A stretch of DNA of 64,000 bases from Linnemannia hyalina (taxonomy: Eukaryota > Mortierellomycota > Mortierellomycetes > Mortierellales > Mortierellaceae). The notes beneath the pieces were generated by a model. The model had not been told where the DNA came from, ran no database searches, and was given only the letters and a program-made list of their open reading frames with translations. This document shows, piece after piece, positions 12,491 through 23,900 of the stretch. Made by a program: the position numbers and the translations under genes. Within the stretch, counting starts at the first letter, position 1; each line of letters starts with the position of its first letter. The stretch covers positions 2,170,001 to 2,234,000 of the forward strand of contig JAHRHY010000003.1 in assembly GCA_019671135.1 (NCBI GenBank), given 5' to 3'.

Positions 12491-12911
12491 TTGCTTTTTT
12501 TTTCCAATTGGGTAAAATGGGTGAGGGGTGTGAGGAAAGGAGTTTGCCAAGGCACTTGTTTGGAAGAGAGTGAGAGTAGTTGGAGAGAGCGCGTGTGTGT
12601 GTGGAGGTGTTTGAGCCAAGAAGAAAGAAGAAGGGAAAGAAAGGGAAGAGAAAGAGTGTGAGTGGAAAGTAGAAGAGAGAAGAGGGAAGAAGGACAAAGA
12701 AATCAGTTCGTCGTTCTTTCTTTTTGGAGCGGTCCCTGCCCCTTTCTTCTTCGTCTCTTTGACCCCTTGGCCTCATTGGTCCACCACACAGCAAGAGTGA
12801 CTGTCATTAGCAACCTTAGTGCGTGTCGCGTCCATCTTTTATTTCAAGTTGAGACTATGTCCTGTAGACATGGCGCCTTGTCCGCTGTCATCCTGCCCTC
12901 CCCCTCCTCTC
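12491..12911. other. Promoter region of DDI1, no gene seen
   Basis: The 421 bases lie between the DDI1 start and the stop of the gene at 12912, both on the minus strand. On the minus strand they contain a long pyrimidine-rich leader just upstream of the DDI1 ATG. Open frames here are low-complexity shadows. Confidence 0.6.
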
Positions 12912-13619
12912 TCACTTCCAGTTCCTCAGAATAATAACAACATCCTCCCGTCTCAGTACAGGGTGCACCAGCTCGTTCCTCATCCGTCGAGCCTCTTTCA
13001 AACGCCTATACCCCTCCTCCGACAACTCCCAGTTCCTCAATACATCCGCAAGGCTCCTCTTCTTGATCTCCTCCCTTCGCTCCCTCTCTCTCTCCTCACT
13101 CAGTCGGAACTCTTTCTGCCCCGACGGTGTCGACTCCTGTTGTCCAAGTGCGGTATTAGTCTCCTGCGGCGACCTTTCCTTTATTTGATCCAACAATACT
13201 TGGCCGTTCCGATGCGCCTCTTCCTCGATAAGCCTGCATGCCTCCGTCAGGTGAAGCAATCTCCGTAAGCCTGGTCGTGTAATATCGTCTAACGAGATGG
13301 CGGATTTGACTCTATCGTTTGGGTAAGGCGACGATCGATAAAGCGCGTCATGTCTTGACTCTTGTGCATGATTGCCGTCGTCGTTGAAGGACGAATGAGA
13401 GTTCGAAGAACCAAAAGTCGAAGGTGGTGTCGTGGACATTCTCAACGGGGCTCTGGGGGTCTTCGGACGGCCAGAGATGTGGCGAACGGGAAAGAAGAGG
13501 CTCATGTTTGTCGCCGCTGCTGCCTTGATGAGATGAGGCAACAGAGTAGGTTGAGATACCTTGAAAAAGAGTGTCGCGGTCGAGAGAGTAGAGCGAATGG
13601 TTGCTGGAAGGTAGTTCAT
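12912..13619 (-). CDS. Uncharacterised small protein, probably mitochondrial, with an R-x4-H motif
   Basis: A single exon encodes 235 residues. The first 60 contain many Arg, Ser and Thr, one Lys-rich turn and no acidic residue, as expected for a mitochondrial presequence. A Ser/Asn linker follows. The C-terminal 130 residues are mostly charged helices with an ERERERREEIKKR run. Near the end, RMRNELVHPVLRR (motif residues 214-219) has the R-N-x3-H spacing typical of HEPN-fold RNases. The similarity rests on one short motif and could be chance. I do not recognise the family. Codon use is like the neighbours. The gene lies between DDI1 and the Skt5-like gene, all three on the minus strand, with separate spacing. 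Confidence 0.7.
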   Translation of the reverse strand: MNYLPATIRSTLSTATLFFKVSQPTLLPHLIKAAAATNMSLFFPVRHISGRPKTPRAPLRMSTTPPSTFGSSNSHSSFNDDGNHAQESRHDALYRSSPYPNDRVKSAISLDDITRPGLRRLLHLTEACRLIEEEAHRNGQVLLDQIKERSPQETNTALGQQESTPSGQKEFRLSEERERERREEIKKRSLADVLRNWELSEEGYRRLKEARRMRNELVHPVLRREDVVIILRNWK

Positions 13620-13970
13620 TGTGGCAGAGTAAGGTGTGCAAAGATGTAATGAACAGACAGAAGATAGAGGGTTGCTTTTATTGACATCCTTTTACTCCAG
13701 GACACTTTCGCTGTTATGTTTTCTTTGTCATAGAGCACTTTGCCCTACACTTCTTTGCCGCATAATTCTTTGAACCGATCAGACAATTAAAAATCAATGG
13801 TGACAAAGTGCTGTTTAATCATCCACAAAGAAAGTCGAGTACAAAGAGTGAGAGGAGGGGAATTGCTTGATAAAGCAGGTGAGGGTTCGTTGGTGGATGG
13901 CATGAAAGAGCGCTTTGATAGATAGATAGATAGATAGTAATATAATTTGACAATCATGACGAGGAGTCTT
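13620..13970. other. Intergenic region with a GATA microsatellite
   Basis: These 351 bases hold the promoter of the gene at 13619 and the 3' end of the Skt5-like gene. The only structure seen is five GATA units at 13917-13937. No open frame is convincing. Confidence 0.6.
13917..13937. repeat. (GATA)5 microsatellite
   Basis: Five perfect GATA units plus one base lie 34 nt past the stop codon of the minus-strand Sel1-repeat gene, so probably in its 3' untranslated region. Confidence 0.9.
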
Positions 13971-15504
13971 TTACATGATAATGCACTTCTCGTCCCGGCT
14001 CTTGTCCTTTGACGCGTCTACAGGTATACCCTCAAGACGCTGGGTAGCGCGCTTGTCTCCTGCATCAGATGCCTTCTTGTACCACTCAATCGCGAGATCC
14101 ATGTCCTTGCGTGGGCCAATTCCAACCTCGGTGAAGTATCCCATCGCATAAAGAGCCTTGGGCAAGTCCTTGTCTGCGGCACGCTTGGCCCATATATACG
14201 CCTCGGCATCAGACTGCGGTAAGATGCCTGCTGAACCAACAAGGTACCAGGCGGCCAAGGCAAAGCATGCCTCTGGGTGCTCCTGCTGAGCAGCCAAAGT
14301 ATAGTAATGGATCGAGAGGCGAGGATCCTGTTTGCTTCCCAGTTTTCCATATTCCCAGCACTCCCCGAGACGGAAAGCAGACGCAGCGTGTCCGAGCTCA
14401 GCAGCTTGAGAATACAATGAAACAGAGTACTCTGGGTCGATAAAGACGATGTTCTCGATACCTCTCTCGTGCAGCTGGGCCAGTTCGTAAAGTGCAAAGG
14501 GGAACTCAGGGGTGGCTGCCTGAGCAGATCGCTTCAACCACTTGACACCATCGCGAGGTGAAGCCGACAGTCCGAGCTCTCCATAGAGGGTGACAACTCC
14601 AAGTCTCCACATTGCTCCTGGGTGGTTTGCAGACGCCGCTTTCCTATATACCAGTCAATTGAGCCGAGTTAGTATGCGATGAGATGTGCCTATCAAAAGG
14701 TAATATGAGCATTGACTCCTTCCGCGCAAGACATGGCTGTCAAATTGTCGAAGTATCTTGAGACTGAGAGCAACATTATTACCTATAGAATTGGACAGCT
14801 CTGGCATTGTCCTTGCGAGTTCCCAGTCCTTCATCGTAACACCGCGCCGTCCGGTAGGCAGCATCGGGATGTCCATGCTTAGATGCCTGCACCCAGAGCG
14901 GGAAAGCCTTATCAAAGTCAGGTTTACCCCGTGCGAATCCAGAGGCAAAGCACTCGGCAAGGTAATGCTGCGACTCTGCGTGACCATTCGTGGCGAGCTT
15001 TCTCAACAGCTTCATAGCCTCGTCAAACAATTCTGCTCTGGTCTGTGGGTCGTCCAGGGGCTTGCCAGCGTCGATCATAAAGGCTGCAAACTCGAACTGG
15101 AGCTCAGGGTCGTTGGTCTTTTTGGCGTTTTGGCGGTAGAGTTCCAGTGTCTGAGTGTAGGAAAGAAGGGTGGCCTTGTGGCCTGGCTTCAGGTGGGCGT
15201 GGGAGAGGAGAGACTGGTCCTGTTGATGATTGGTAGGGTCATCTAACCCGTTAAATGAATTTTGTTGCTGCTGTTGCTGTTGCTGTTGCCATAGGTGCGC
15301 CTCTTCAAAATGTTGCTGTTGCTGCTGGAATACTTGTTGGTCGTACTCTTGCATTTGCATTTGTTGAGAGTTCATGGTCTGTTGAAATGAGGGATCTTGC
15401 GAGGTCATATCGTCATGAGAGCAAGAGGGTTGTTGCTGGTCTTGGGTGTGGTTGAACTGCTGGTCCATGGCCGCCTGGATTGAGGTGGAGACACTTGCCG
15501 CCAT
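13971..15504 (-). CDS. SKT5: Sel1-repeat protein with a CaaX box, Skt5/Chs4-like chitin synthase activator
   Basis: Two exons, 14783-15504 and 13971-14643, give 464 residues. The first 100 are glutamine-rich (CAG/CAA tracts). From about residue 130 come roughly seven Sel1-like repeats, each with the alternating Ala/Gly helix pattern, for example YRKAASANHPGAMWRLG across the splice junction. The protein ends EKCIIM: a C-terminal C-I-I-M is a CaaX box, predicted to be prenylated. Sel1 repeats plus a C-terminal CaaX box are the hallmark of Skt5/Chs4, which recruits and activates chitin synthase III at the plasma membrane; yeast Skt5 also ends in a CaaX box. The protein is shorter than yeast Skt5, so it could be a paralogue. 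Assignment to the Sel1 family is firm; the chitin synthase role is inferred. Confidence 0.85.
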
Positions 15505-16753
15505 GACAGTATTTTACCCAGAAAGTAAAATTAAATGAATGAAAAAAAGGAGATTAAAAAGGAGGCGTGAAAGGAAAAGATGGTCAAGACTGAGGAAGTG
15601 GAGCTAGCGACGATGGAGGAGGAAGGGAAGGAGGAAGATAAAAAGATAGGATTAAAAAGAAAGAAGAAGGTGAACGGCGACAAAAAAAAAAGTAACAACG
15701 ACAAGAAGACGAGACGAGAAAGAGAGTGAAAACGAAAGAAAGGAGAGGAAAAAAGGACAAGAAGGGACAGTAAGAGAAGGAAAGGGTGCAGGATGTATTA
15801 GCCCAAAGAAGACCCGTTTTTCATTCGTTTTCTTTTTTGATTACGCGAAGCGAGCGAGGAAGGGAGGACATGAGAGAGAGGGCGATAGATAGAGATAGAG
15901 AGAGGGAGAGAGATAGAGAGAGATAGAGAGAGTAAGGGAGAGAGAGGGAGCGGAAAGGAGAAAAGAAACAGGAGCGGGCTCAGTCTCAGCCAAGTCAAGA
16001 GAGAAGGGGCGACTTTGGAATGTCATCCAATTCAGAGACACACCCATCATCGTACGCACTATCCAAATAAAACATATATGCTTATTCCCGATCGCCCCTA
16101 CATATCATCCCTCGGGATCGAACTGTACCACCACAACAGTGACAATGGATCGACACTGCATCTCTACACAAATCGACAGAGTGGCCATTTGATGTTTATC
16201 AATCTGAAATTGCATATGTACATTGCTAAACTCTCTTCTCAGCTGTGCTCCCAGACAACATCAACATCAACCAGAAATAGCATTGCAATGCCGATGCCTC
16301 CCACTCTTGCACATGATCAAACTCGGTTGAGCATGGCACATCCATAGGTACAGCATAGTCCAGCTCCTGATCCCATTGGTTCACGATCTGATCCCCATCT
16401 TCCCGTCTAATAAAAAATTCAACGATAGGCACTCCTTTCTTTTGTCCTGCTCTCTCCATTCCTGAATTCTATCTCCCACATCCACCGTGCCATTCTATGT
16501 TCCCGTTGCTGCGATTCGCGCCTCCTGCGTGCGTGGTCACGGTCTTTGGTGCTCAACTTTGGAGTAAATTGACGACATGTCCCAACTGATTCTCAATAAA
16601 TTGAATGTCCTCCAGTCCTGCCTAATTGATATCCAGACTTTCCGTTGTTTTTCAGTTCCTGGCGCGCGTTGATGTTGTTGTTGATAACAGGTAGATTTTA
16701 ATACAAGTGTGCAGATAGAAATGAGAAAGTACGAGGCGGCAGGCTAGGAGCAA
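15505..16753. other. Intergenic region, purine-rich, no firm gene
   Basis: The first 480 bases are strongly purine-rich on the plus strand (GAGA runs near 15890-15960), which is the pyrimidine-rich promoter and leader of the minus-strand Skt5-like gene. One minus-strand frame at 16226-16459 (77 codons) looks weakly protein-like but lacks biased codon use and partner exons. I do not call a gene. Confidence 0.5.
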
Positions 16754-17336
16754 TTATGCAGAAGGGGTAGTGGGAGCGTTGATAGGGGTTGAAGGGCTGG
16801 GGTTGGGCATGCCGGGTCTGGGTCGCGGTGGGATAATATCAGCCTAGAAATGAAAACGATTCATGGTAAATGAAATTGCAACAAAGGGTCAATACACAAG
16901 TTGACCAACCACACCCCGAACGCCCATTCTGCAATGTGTAGACATATCCATGTCTTCAAGGACAATCCCGAAGCAACAACAAAGTGTTTGAAGCTTCTTT
17001 GCACTTTTTTTGTGCTGTCGGGGATGGCGTCAAGCAGTCAAGTGCATTCCTGCCATTCCTGTAAAGAGTCGTCATGCTGCTGCGTGGAGATTCCTTGGTT
17101 ACCTTGGCCAAAATACGGGCAACGGATTCACTGGGCTTGGCACCGACACCGATCCAGTACTTTGCGCGCTCAAAATTCAGAGAGATGTCCTTGGAGCCAT
17201 CCTTGTTGGGGATAGGGTTGTATGTTCCGAGCTGCTCAATGGGCTTTCTGGTGGGCCGCGATCTGCTCTGCAAGACGACGATGTGGTAGAAGGGGGTGTT
17301 CTTGAGACCGTGGCGAGCGAGTTTGATGGAGATCAT
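16754..17336 (-). CDS. MRPS16: Mitochondrial small-subunit ribosomal protein bS16m
   Basis: Two exons, 17103-17336 and 16754-16843, encode 107 residues. The start MISIKLARHGLKNTPFYHIV and the downstream RPIEQLGTYNP-like segment (seen as KPIEQLGTYNPIPNKDG) are diagnostic of bacterial-type S16. The C-terminus after the intron is a Pro-rich tail ending in PSA, as is common in fungal S16. bS16m binds small-subunit rRNA early in mitoribosome assembly. As in other S16 proteins there is no long cleaved presequence; the basic N-terminus serves for import. The start codon is 289 bp from that of the divergent NAF1 gene, so the two share a promoter. Confidence 0.93.
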
Positions 17337-17625
17337 GGCGGTGGGTTGGTTGAGTAGGAAAAGGTGGGTGGAGATCAGCTTCGGAGGAACAATGTAGGTG
17401 TAACTGAGTTGAAGGAGCATGGAACCAGGGGAGTGACTGTTGTTGTTAGAAACAGCTCGAAGCCACAAAATTAACAGCTTTAGAGGGTTAAAAAAAGAAA
17501 AAGAAAAAGAAAAACAGAAACACGCCCAACTTTCTCTTTCTTTCTCTCTCTTCCCATACCACATACGCCCACACTTGTCCTCGCTCTCCTCCCTTTTCAC
17601 TATACAACAAGCACAGCTGGCCATC

Positions 17626-19637
17626 ATGGACGTCACACACGAGAACCCAGTCCCAGTGCAGGAAGATACCGTCATGGATGCAACACACGTCTCTGCTCAC
17701 CAAGTCGAATCACAGGCAACCGCCCACCCCACCCTTCACGATACAGCGGCCGTCAGCACTGGCATGGACGTCGATAGTCATATGGGCGATGCCATCGCAG
17801 GATCCTCAATAGAGCCTACTCTGATGCATACCGAGACCCAGCAGGCGCCACAGTCGATACCCCAGCAACCAACCGTGGAGCCTACTGTCGAAGCATCCGC
17901 TGCTGTCGAGACGACATCTATGATGGACACAAGCAACCTTGAGGATCGATTAGATGCCGTGATTGCCGGTGGAGACGACAAGTCTGACGGTTACGAATCA
18001 AGCGATTTGGAGTCCAGCGGAGATGACGATGACGAGCCGTGAGTAGCGCTTTCCATCTATTGTTTTGAGCGTGAGAATTACATACGGGAACATTCCATTG
18101 CCTTGATGCAGATAGCTAACCATTACATCTCCGTTCAAATACCCCTCTAGTGACTCGTCTGATTCAGACTCGGACTCAGACTCGGATGGACATGCACGTC
18201 CAAAGTCGGCTCTTACACTGGAACAACGCGAGAGGGCCTTGATCGAGATTGAGGCAATGGACGACGACGAGGAAGCCTCACCAAACATCATTCTGCATAC
18301 CACCAACGAGATCCTGGAGCTGCCTAAAGTCGAAAAGCCAAATATCGAACTGGGAGCGGATGTCGTCTTGACGCCTTTCGGCTCTGTCATGTCCCTCGTT
18401 GACAATGTGGTGGTAGTTCAAGCACACTCGAGTGGAGAAGTCAGTGTCCTGGATTCTGGAACTATCACCGCTGTTGTGACTCCTGCAGAGGGCGATCAGG
18501 AAGCTGTCAGAGAGGTTCTGGGCGAGGTATGTCGACTACTAGAGTTTCAAATCTTGCGAACTTGACGATGAAATCTTTGCCATCGTTCAGGACGCTAATG
18601 CGCATTATGAATATTCTTTGCGTGTATCATAGATTTTCGAGACTTTTGGACCCGTGGCACGCCCTCTCTATTCGATCCGATTCAACACATCATCAGAGAT
18701 TCCATCACAGTGCAAGGTTGGCAGCACAGTTTACTCGATCCCAGCATACAGTTCTATCGTCATGACAGGTCCTCTCAAGGCAATGAAAGGAAGTGACGCC
18801 AGTAACAAGTTTGACGAGGAGGTGGATGATGTTGAACTGGAGTTCTCTGACGATGAGAAGGAGATGGAGCACAAGCGGATGCTCAAGTCTGCTAAGAACA
18901 AGAAGCGAGGAGGCGCAAAGGACCGGAAACCTCCTCAAATGTCTAGCGACACCGCGGCAGCGTATCAGTCACAAGGACCTTCTTCCAACTCTGCACCACG
19001 TCAGATCATCGCTCTGCCACCACGACCCGTGTTTGATGAGCCAGAGGACGGCTACAGGATCTTGCAGCGGCCTGGAGTGATGGCTCGTCCTAGCCTTGCT
19101 CAATCCGCTTCGGCAGGCACAGGGACCGTACCCTGGTATCAGCAACAGCAGCGGGAGCTCCAGGACATGGTGGGCACCAACCCCAACGCACATCAGCAAC
19201 AACAGCAACAAAACCGTCAGCAGCAGCAGTTCCAGCAACAGCAACAGTTGCAGCAGCAGCTCCTGTTACAACAGCAACAACAGCAACAGCTCTTTGAGCA
19301 GCAAAAACAACAGCAAGCTCTTTATCAACAGCAGATCCAGGAGGCTCAGGCTACGATATCGAGACTTCAACAGCAGCAGCAGCAGTTGCAGCAGCAATCA
19401 CAACAGACCACGGCAGCCCCTTCGCAGGCGTTCGATTTCAGGGCTCGTCAACAGCTCGACACATCTTACGCCCCATCGAATCCTTCATTCAACCCTCAAG
19501 TTTATCAGCCACAAGTAGCCCCATCCTTCCAGCCCCAGGATCCTGCTCAAAGCAACCAAGAGCCCAACCTCCAAAGTATGCTGTCGCCATTATTCCCTCA
19601 GCAACAGCAGCAGAACGACCAGAGCCCTCCACAATAG
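17626..19637 (+). CDS. NAF1: Naf1, H/ACA ribonucleoprotein assembly factor
   Basis: Three exons (17626-18038, 18151-18526, 18633-19637) give 597 residues. An acidic, Ser/Asp-rich N-terminal half is followed by the Gar1-like core domain at about 192-307 (from ILELPKVEKP to IPAYSSIVMTGP), with the conserved GPVARPLYSIRF strand. A basic KNKKRGGAKDRKPP segment comes next, then a glutamine-rich tail with long CAG/CAA runs (19187-19420). Naf1 binds dyskerin/Cbf5 in the nucleus and is replaced by Gar1 when H/ACA RNPs mature. Domain order matches known Naf1 proteins. AATAAA lies at 19672-19677. The stop codon is 59 bp from that of the convergent tau95-like gene, so the transcripts probably overlap. 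Confidence 0.93.
19187..19420 (+). repeat. CAG/CAA trinucleotide tract coding for polyglutamine in Naf1
   Basis: Interrupted CAG and CAA codons encode a Gln-rich tail. Mixed codon use makes the tract more stable than a pure CAG run. Confidence 0.85.
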
Positions 19638-19696
19638 CATGGTCATTTTTTTCAGAATGTTTTTGCAATGAAATAAAACTATTGTTAAACGCTAAT

Positions 19697-20748
19697 CTAC
19701 AGATCACCATCATCACTTTCTGGCGACCCTGGGCCAACCCCGGATCCATCAGGCCCTTTCGTTACTGGTCTTCTCCTCTTCTTTCCTGGAGTGCCCTTGA
19801 CGGCAGCCTCGTCTCGTGCCTTGTACCTATGTGCGACATTCGATAAGAGACATAATTAGCATCGAATTTACAATCAGAGTTGGGTCGACATGAAACGAAG
19901 TAAGGCGAGCGTTGGAGATGGATTACTTGTATACAATAGGCGTTGTGGCCTTGGCGATGATGGCGGGGGGGAGAAGTTGCATTGTTGAAAAGTCTTCGAT
20001 AGGGTTCTTGTTGTCCACCTTGACAGAGATGAGTTGCTCGTCTATTCCAATAGAAGAAAGGTCCGTATGAGATATATGGACCAATGAATCAAAACAACCG
20101 CATCAATCCTCAATGTCGTTACGAACATTATTGTATGGATCTTACAGTTAAGGTTTCTAAGGTCGTTTTTGATGCGCACAAACTCATCCTTGGGGTCGAC
20201 AATGTGTTGGTAGTCAGCGAGACCGGGAAAACGGATCGTCCGTGGGATCCGGCCCACCATCTCGAATTTTAATTCTGGGTCCTCGTTCTCGTCGTGTGGG
20301 ATATCGTTTTCGGTGGGGGCACGGTAAGGAGGGAGGGATCGCTGTGAGCCTGGCGGCCGCTTGACTTTGTATCTCCTGGTCACCTTCAATAGAAAGTTGG
20401 GTGTGCTGACAGTTTCTCCTTGAATGGGTATTGAGAAGGGGTCCCCGACCCTGTACCGGAGGTCCAGTGGCGCACCTCCTACGTACACCTATTTCACGGC
20501 ACGTGTCAAACCACTCGTTTAGCCTTTTTATCTTCTTGTGCTTGAAGCACAAGGATGAGTCGTACAGCGGAAATGTTCTTCGTGAAGGACGTGGTAAGAG
20601 ATGAGAGGCTTACATTGCGAATGGCGTGTTCACCTCCCAGGGCCTCCTTGACTCTGCTGATGTTCTTGACATGTCCTGGGAACTCGACCGACATGAGTTT
20701 CACGTCTGGAACTTTGTGTGTGGTAGCCAGCTGAATAGTCTGCTCCAT
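19697..20748 (-). CDS. Half-length TFIIIC tau95/GTF3C5-like protein
   Basis: Four exons (20614-20748, 20146-20488, 19927-20041, 19697-19826) join in phase to 240 residues. The start reads KLMSVEFPGHVKN and LGGEHAIRN, then LRYRVGDPFSIPI and FLLKVTRRYK, all signatures of the N-terminal half of TFIIIC tau95/GTF3C5/Tfc1, which forms the dimerisation barrel with tau55. The segment LPPAIIAKATTPIVYKY matches the end of that half. The usual C-terminal DNA-binding half (about 200-300 residues) is replaced by a short basic tail ending in an acidic SPESDDGDL. The stop lies only 59 bp from the NAF1 stop, so nothing more can follow. TFIIIC recruits TFIIIB and Pol III to tRNA genes. Whether this protein still does so, or is a partial duplicate, is open. 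It shares a 250-bp promoter with PDS5. Confidence 0.8.
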
Positions 20749-20998
20749 GACGAATGTGGTAGGTGATGTGAAAAAGAAAGGGAGAGAGGCAACCCTTCAG
20801 TTACAAAGGCGCGTTGTGTGCAGAAAAATAGCAAAAATGGTCACAAGCAGTAAACATTTACATGAATTGGCCACCAATTTCGCGTTGTCGGTAGAACGCA
20901 AGTCCTCATCCCTTGTTCTTTTTTCCTTTCTTCTCCTATTTGCCCGCCAACTCACACTCTCATCAACCCCATCTCCTCGGCCTTCTTCTCTTTCAACC

Positions 20999-23900
20999 AT
21001 GGCGAAACCAAGTCTCAAGGAACTCCAGTTCCGCCAAAAGCTGACAGGAAGCACATCTGACCTTCACAAAAAACTCAAGGTACCCACACTTTTTACGCCA
21101 CCATTTTTCCCATACATTCCACTTTTTTTTTACACGTTTTGGAATGACTTTGAGCGAATTCGATGGCGACAGGTGTCTAATGAAACGAGAGGGTCACCTC
21201 TGTTGTCCCATAGGATTTGCATGCAGAGCTCAAGGATTTGGAACAGGAGACTGTTGACACAAAGTCGTTCTCGTCGGTCACCAAGCAACTAATTGACCCC
21301 TCCATTGTGAATCATAAAGACAAAGGCGTCAGGATTTATGCCGCTTGCTGTATCGCAGACATGCTGCGACTCTACGCTCCAGATGCACCTTACAACAACA
21401 CCCAGCTCAAGGTATGCGGGACTTCCAATCATGTTCGTTTCAGATGCGTGGAGATACAGGGAGTCGACCATGGTCAGGTCGGAGAGTGTCGCTAATTAGC
21501 ACTTTCTTTGATCTCGTTCAATACGCTAGGTCATCTTTGGGCTGTTTGTGAGTGAGCTTCGACATATCGCCGATGCCTCTAGTACATACGCCAACATGTA
21601 CTACTACCTTCTGGAGTCACTCTCAGTCGTCAAGAGCATTGTCCTGATCACCGACCTCAAGAACGCAGAAGAACTTATGACCACCTTGTTCAAGAACGTC
21701 TTTGATGACATTCGGTGAGTCCTCCTAACACCCTCTCGTCGTCTCTATTCTCGCCTGGGATAGTATATTGAGTACTAATCAAAGTAAACCATGAAACGCG
21801 TTCATGTTGATATAGCCCTCAGCAAGCAAAGAACGTTCAGATCTGCATGTCAGAGCTTCTTCAACACATCATTGACGAGTCCGCCCAGCTGCCGCAGGAG
21901 ATTGTTGATATAATCCTGGCACAATTCTTGCACAAGCACAAGGTACCATACTGGATGGGACCTCATTTCAAGGATGTCAATTGATAAGTTTTGTCCGCAT
22001 TGCCGCTAACTAAGCACTCCCATACCTTTTTGCCACCACAAAACAGTTTGACAACCCAGCAGCGTACCGCCTCGCCTGCGATCTGGGGAACAACTGCGCC
22101 GAGAGGCTTCAGAGATATGTTTTCCAGGTAATACTCGAACCTGCAGTGGTAGTGATGTTGTTTACCATGCACCTCTACTCTTCCCCGCAATGTACTCACA
22201 CTCCGGTCGTTTTTGCAAATAATTAGTATTTCTCCGATATCATCTCGACCGCAGGAAATGGAGAGCTGTCGCACAAGGAATTGGAAGACTTCAAGACAGT
22301 TCATAAGCTCGTTATCGAGCTCAACAAGTCGACCCCAGCACTGCTGTTGAATGTCATTCCTCAGCTGGAGGAGGAACTGAAGGTACATGACCGTTTCGTT
22401 CACCTACATCATTCTCCATTGATGGCACTGGCATTAATAAGTCTTTTGCCATTTCCCAATAGCTCTCGGATGTTACGATCAGGACACTGGCGACCAGGTC
22501 GCTCGGAGAAATGTTTTCAGAGAAAACTTCACAGCTGGCAACACAATATGAATCGACGTGGAAGGCATGGCTTCAAAGGTAAGATCGATACTCCTACTTG
22601 GTGCTCATGTACGCGGATTGCCATGGAAAGCTGCTTTTAACACCAACAATCTTACATCCTGAACATAGACGTAACGATAAAATACCTCAAGTCAGGATCG
22701 CTTGGATCGAGTCGCTCGTTGACCTTATCAAAAATCATACAAGCCTCTCCAAAGAACTGAGTGGTAAGTCTCACGCCTTGAATCTAAATACTATCCTGGC
22801 AGCGCCAATTCAGGATCAAAGTACCTAACTGTAACCCATCCTACATTTAATAGATTGCCTATCTGAAAAACTTGTTGACCCAGACGAGAAGGTGCGAGCT
22901 GTCGCATGCAAGATTATCGGAGAGTTTGACTACGAGACGAGCCTTCACCATATCCAAAAGAGCACGTTGATCCAAGTTGGACACCGCTGCAGGGACAAAA
23001 AGAAGTCGGTCTCAAAGGAAGCCATCACAACCCTTGCAGTTCTTTATAACCAAGCCTACCCTGAGATGTAAGTCCACTCTCCATTCCGCTCCCAATTATC
23101 CCGATTGAACACACTTCTTCAGCGTTCAGACGATAACCTAGCTTCTCTCCTTCACAATAGTGAGAATGGAACCAAGGCCGGTATATCTCACTTTGGATGG
23201 ATGGCGTCCGCAATCTTGCACGCTGTCTACGTCAACGACAATGAGATCTTGTAAGTCGCGACATATAGGCGAAGATTGATATTTTTTACAAGCGATTCAA
23301 GCCGATACAGAAGCTAATAGACGCGTACTTTCGTATTCTTAGCTCCTTTGTCGATCACGCAATATACACTACAGTATTCCCACCCCATGGCAGCGCAGCT
23401 TCACGGACACAGCGCATCGTCACAACTTTTGGCGCGCTCGATGATAAAGGCCGGACTGGATTCCTCTCAGTCCTCAGGAGAAGTGTTGAGTACGTCTATG
23501 TTTACGCTTTCGCGCTGCACTCAGGTTAATATTTATCACGCTATTCTAACCATAGACATACATATCTCCTTTGTACTTGTAGTACGAGATCTCACATGAC
23601 GGCACTTTTAAAACTTCTAGAAACTCGCGAGGTAGGATCAAACGACGACACTTAGACTCGCGAACAAAAGGCTACTCTTTGAACCGCCGACTTAGAGAGA
23701 TCTCATATTCTTGTTTTTCTTGCATGAATAGAAGAGCAAGGAGAATGGAGGGGGAGATGACTTTGAAAAGAAGCTTGGATCTATTATCAAGGTCATCAGC
23801 GGTAAGTGCGCTGTAGCTACTGCTTCAGTTGAGTCAACGTAAATCGGATATGTGCTAATCAAAACGTGAATGCTATTGTAGATCGTCTGCCCGATCCTGT

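Noticed and set aside
16226..16459. Minus-strand 77-codon frame that reads like a protein
   Set aside because: No biased codon use, no partner exons with good splice sites, and no recognisable family.
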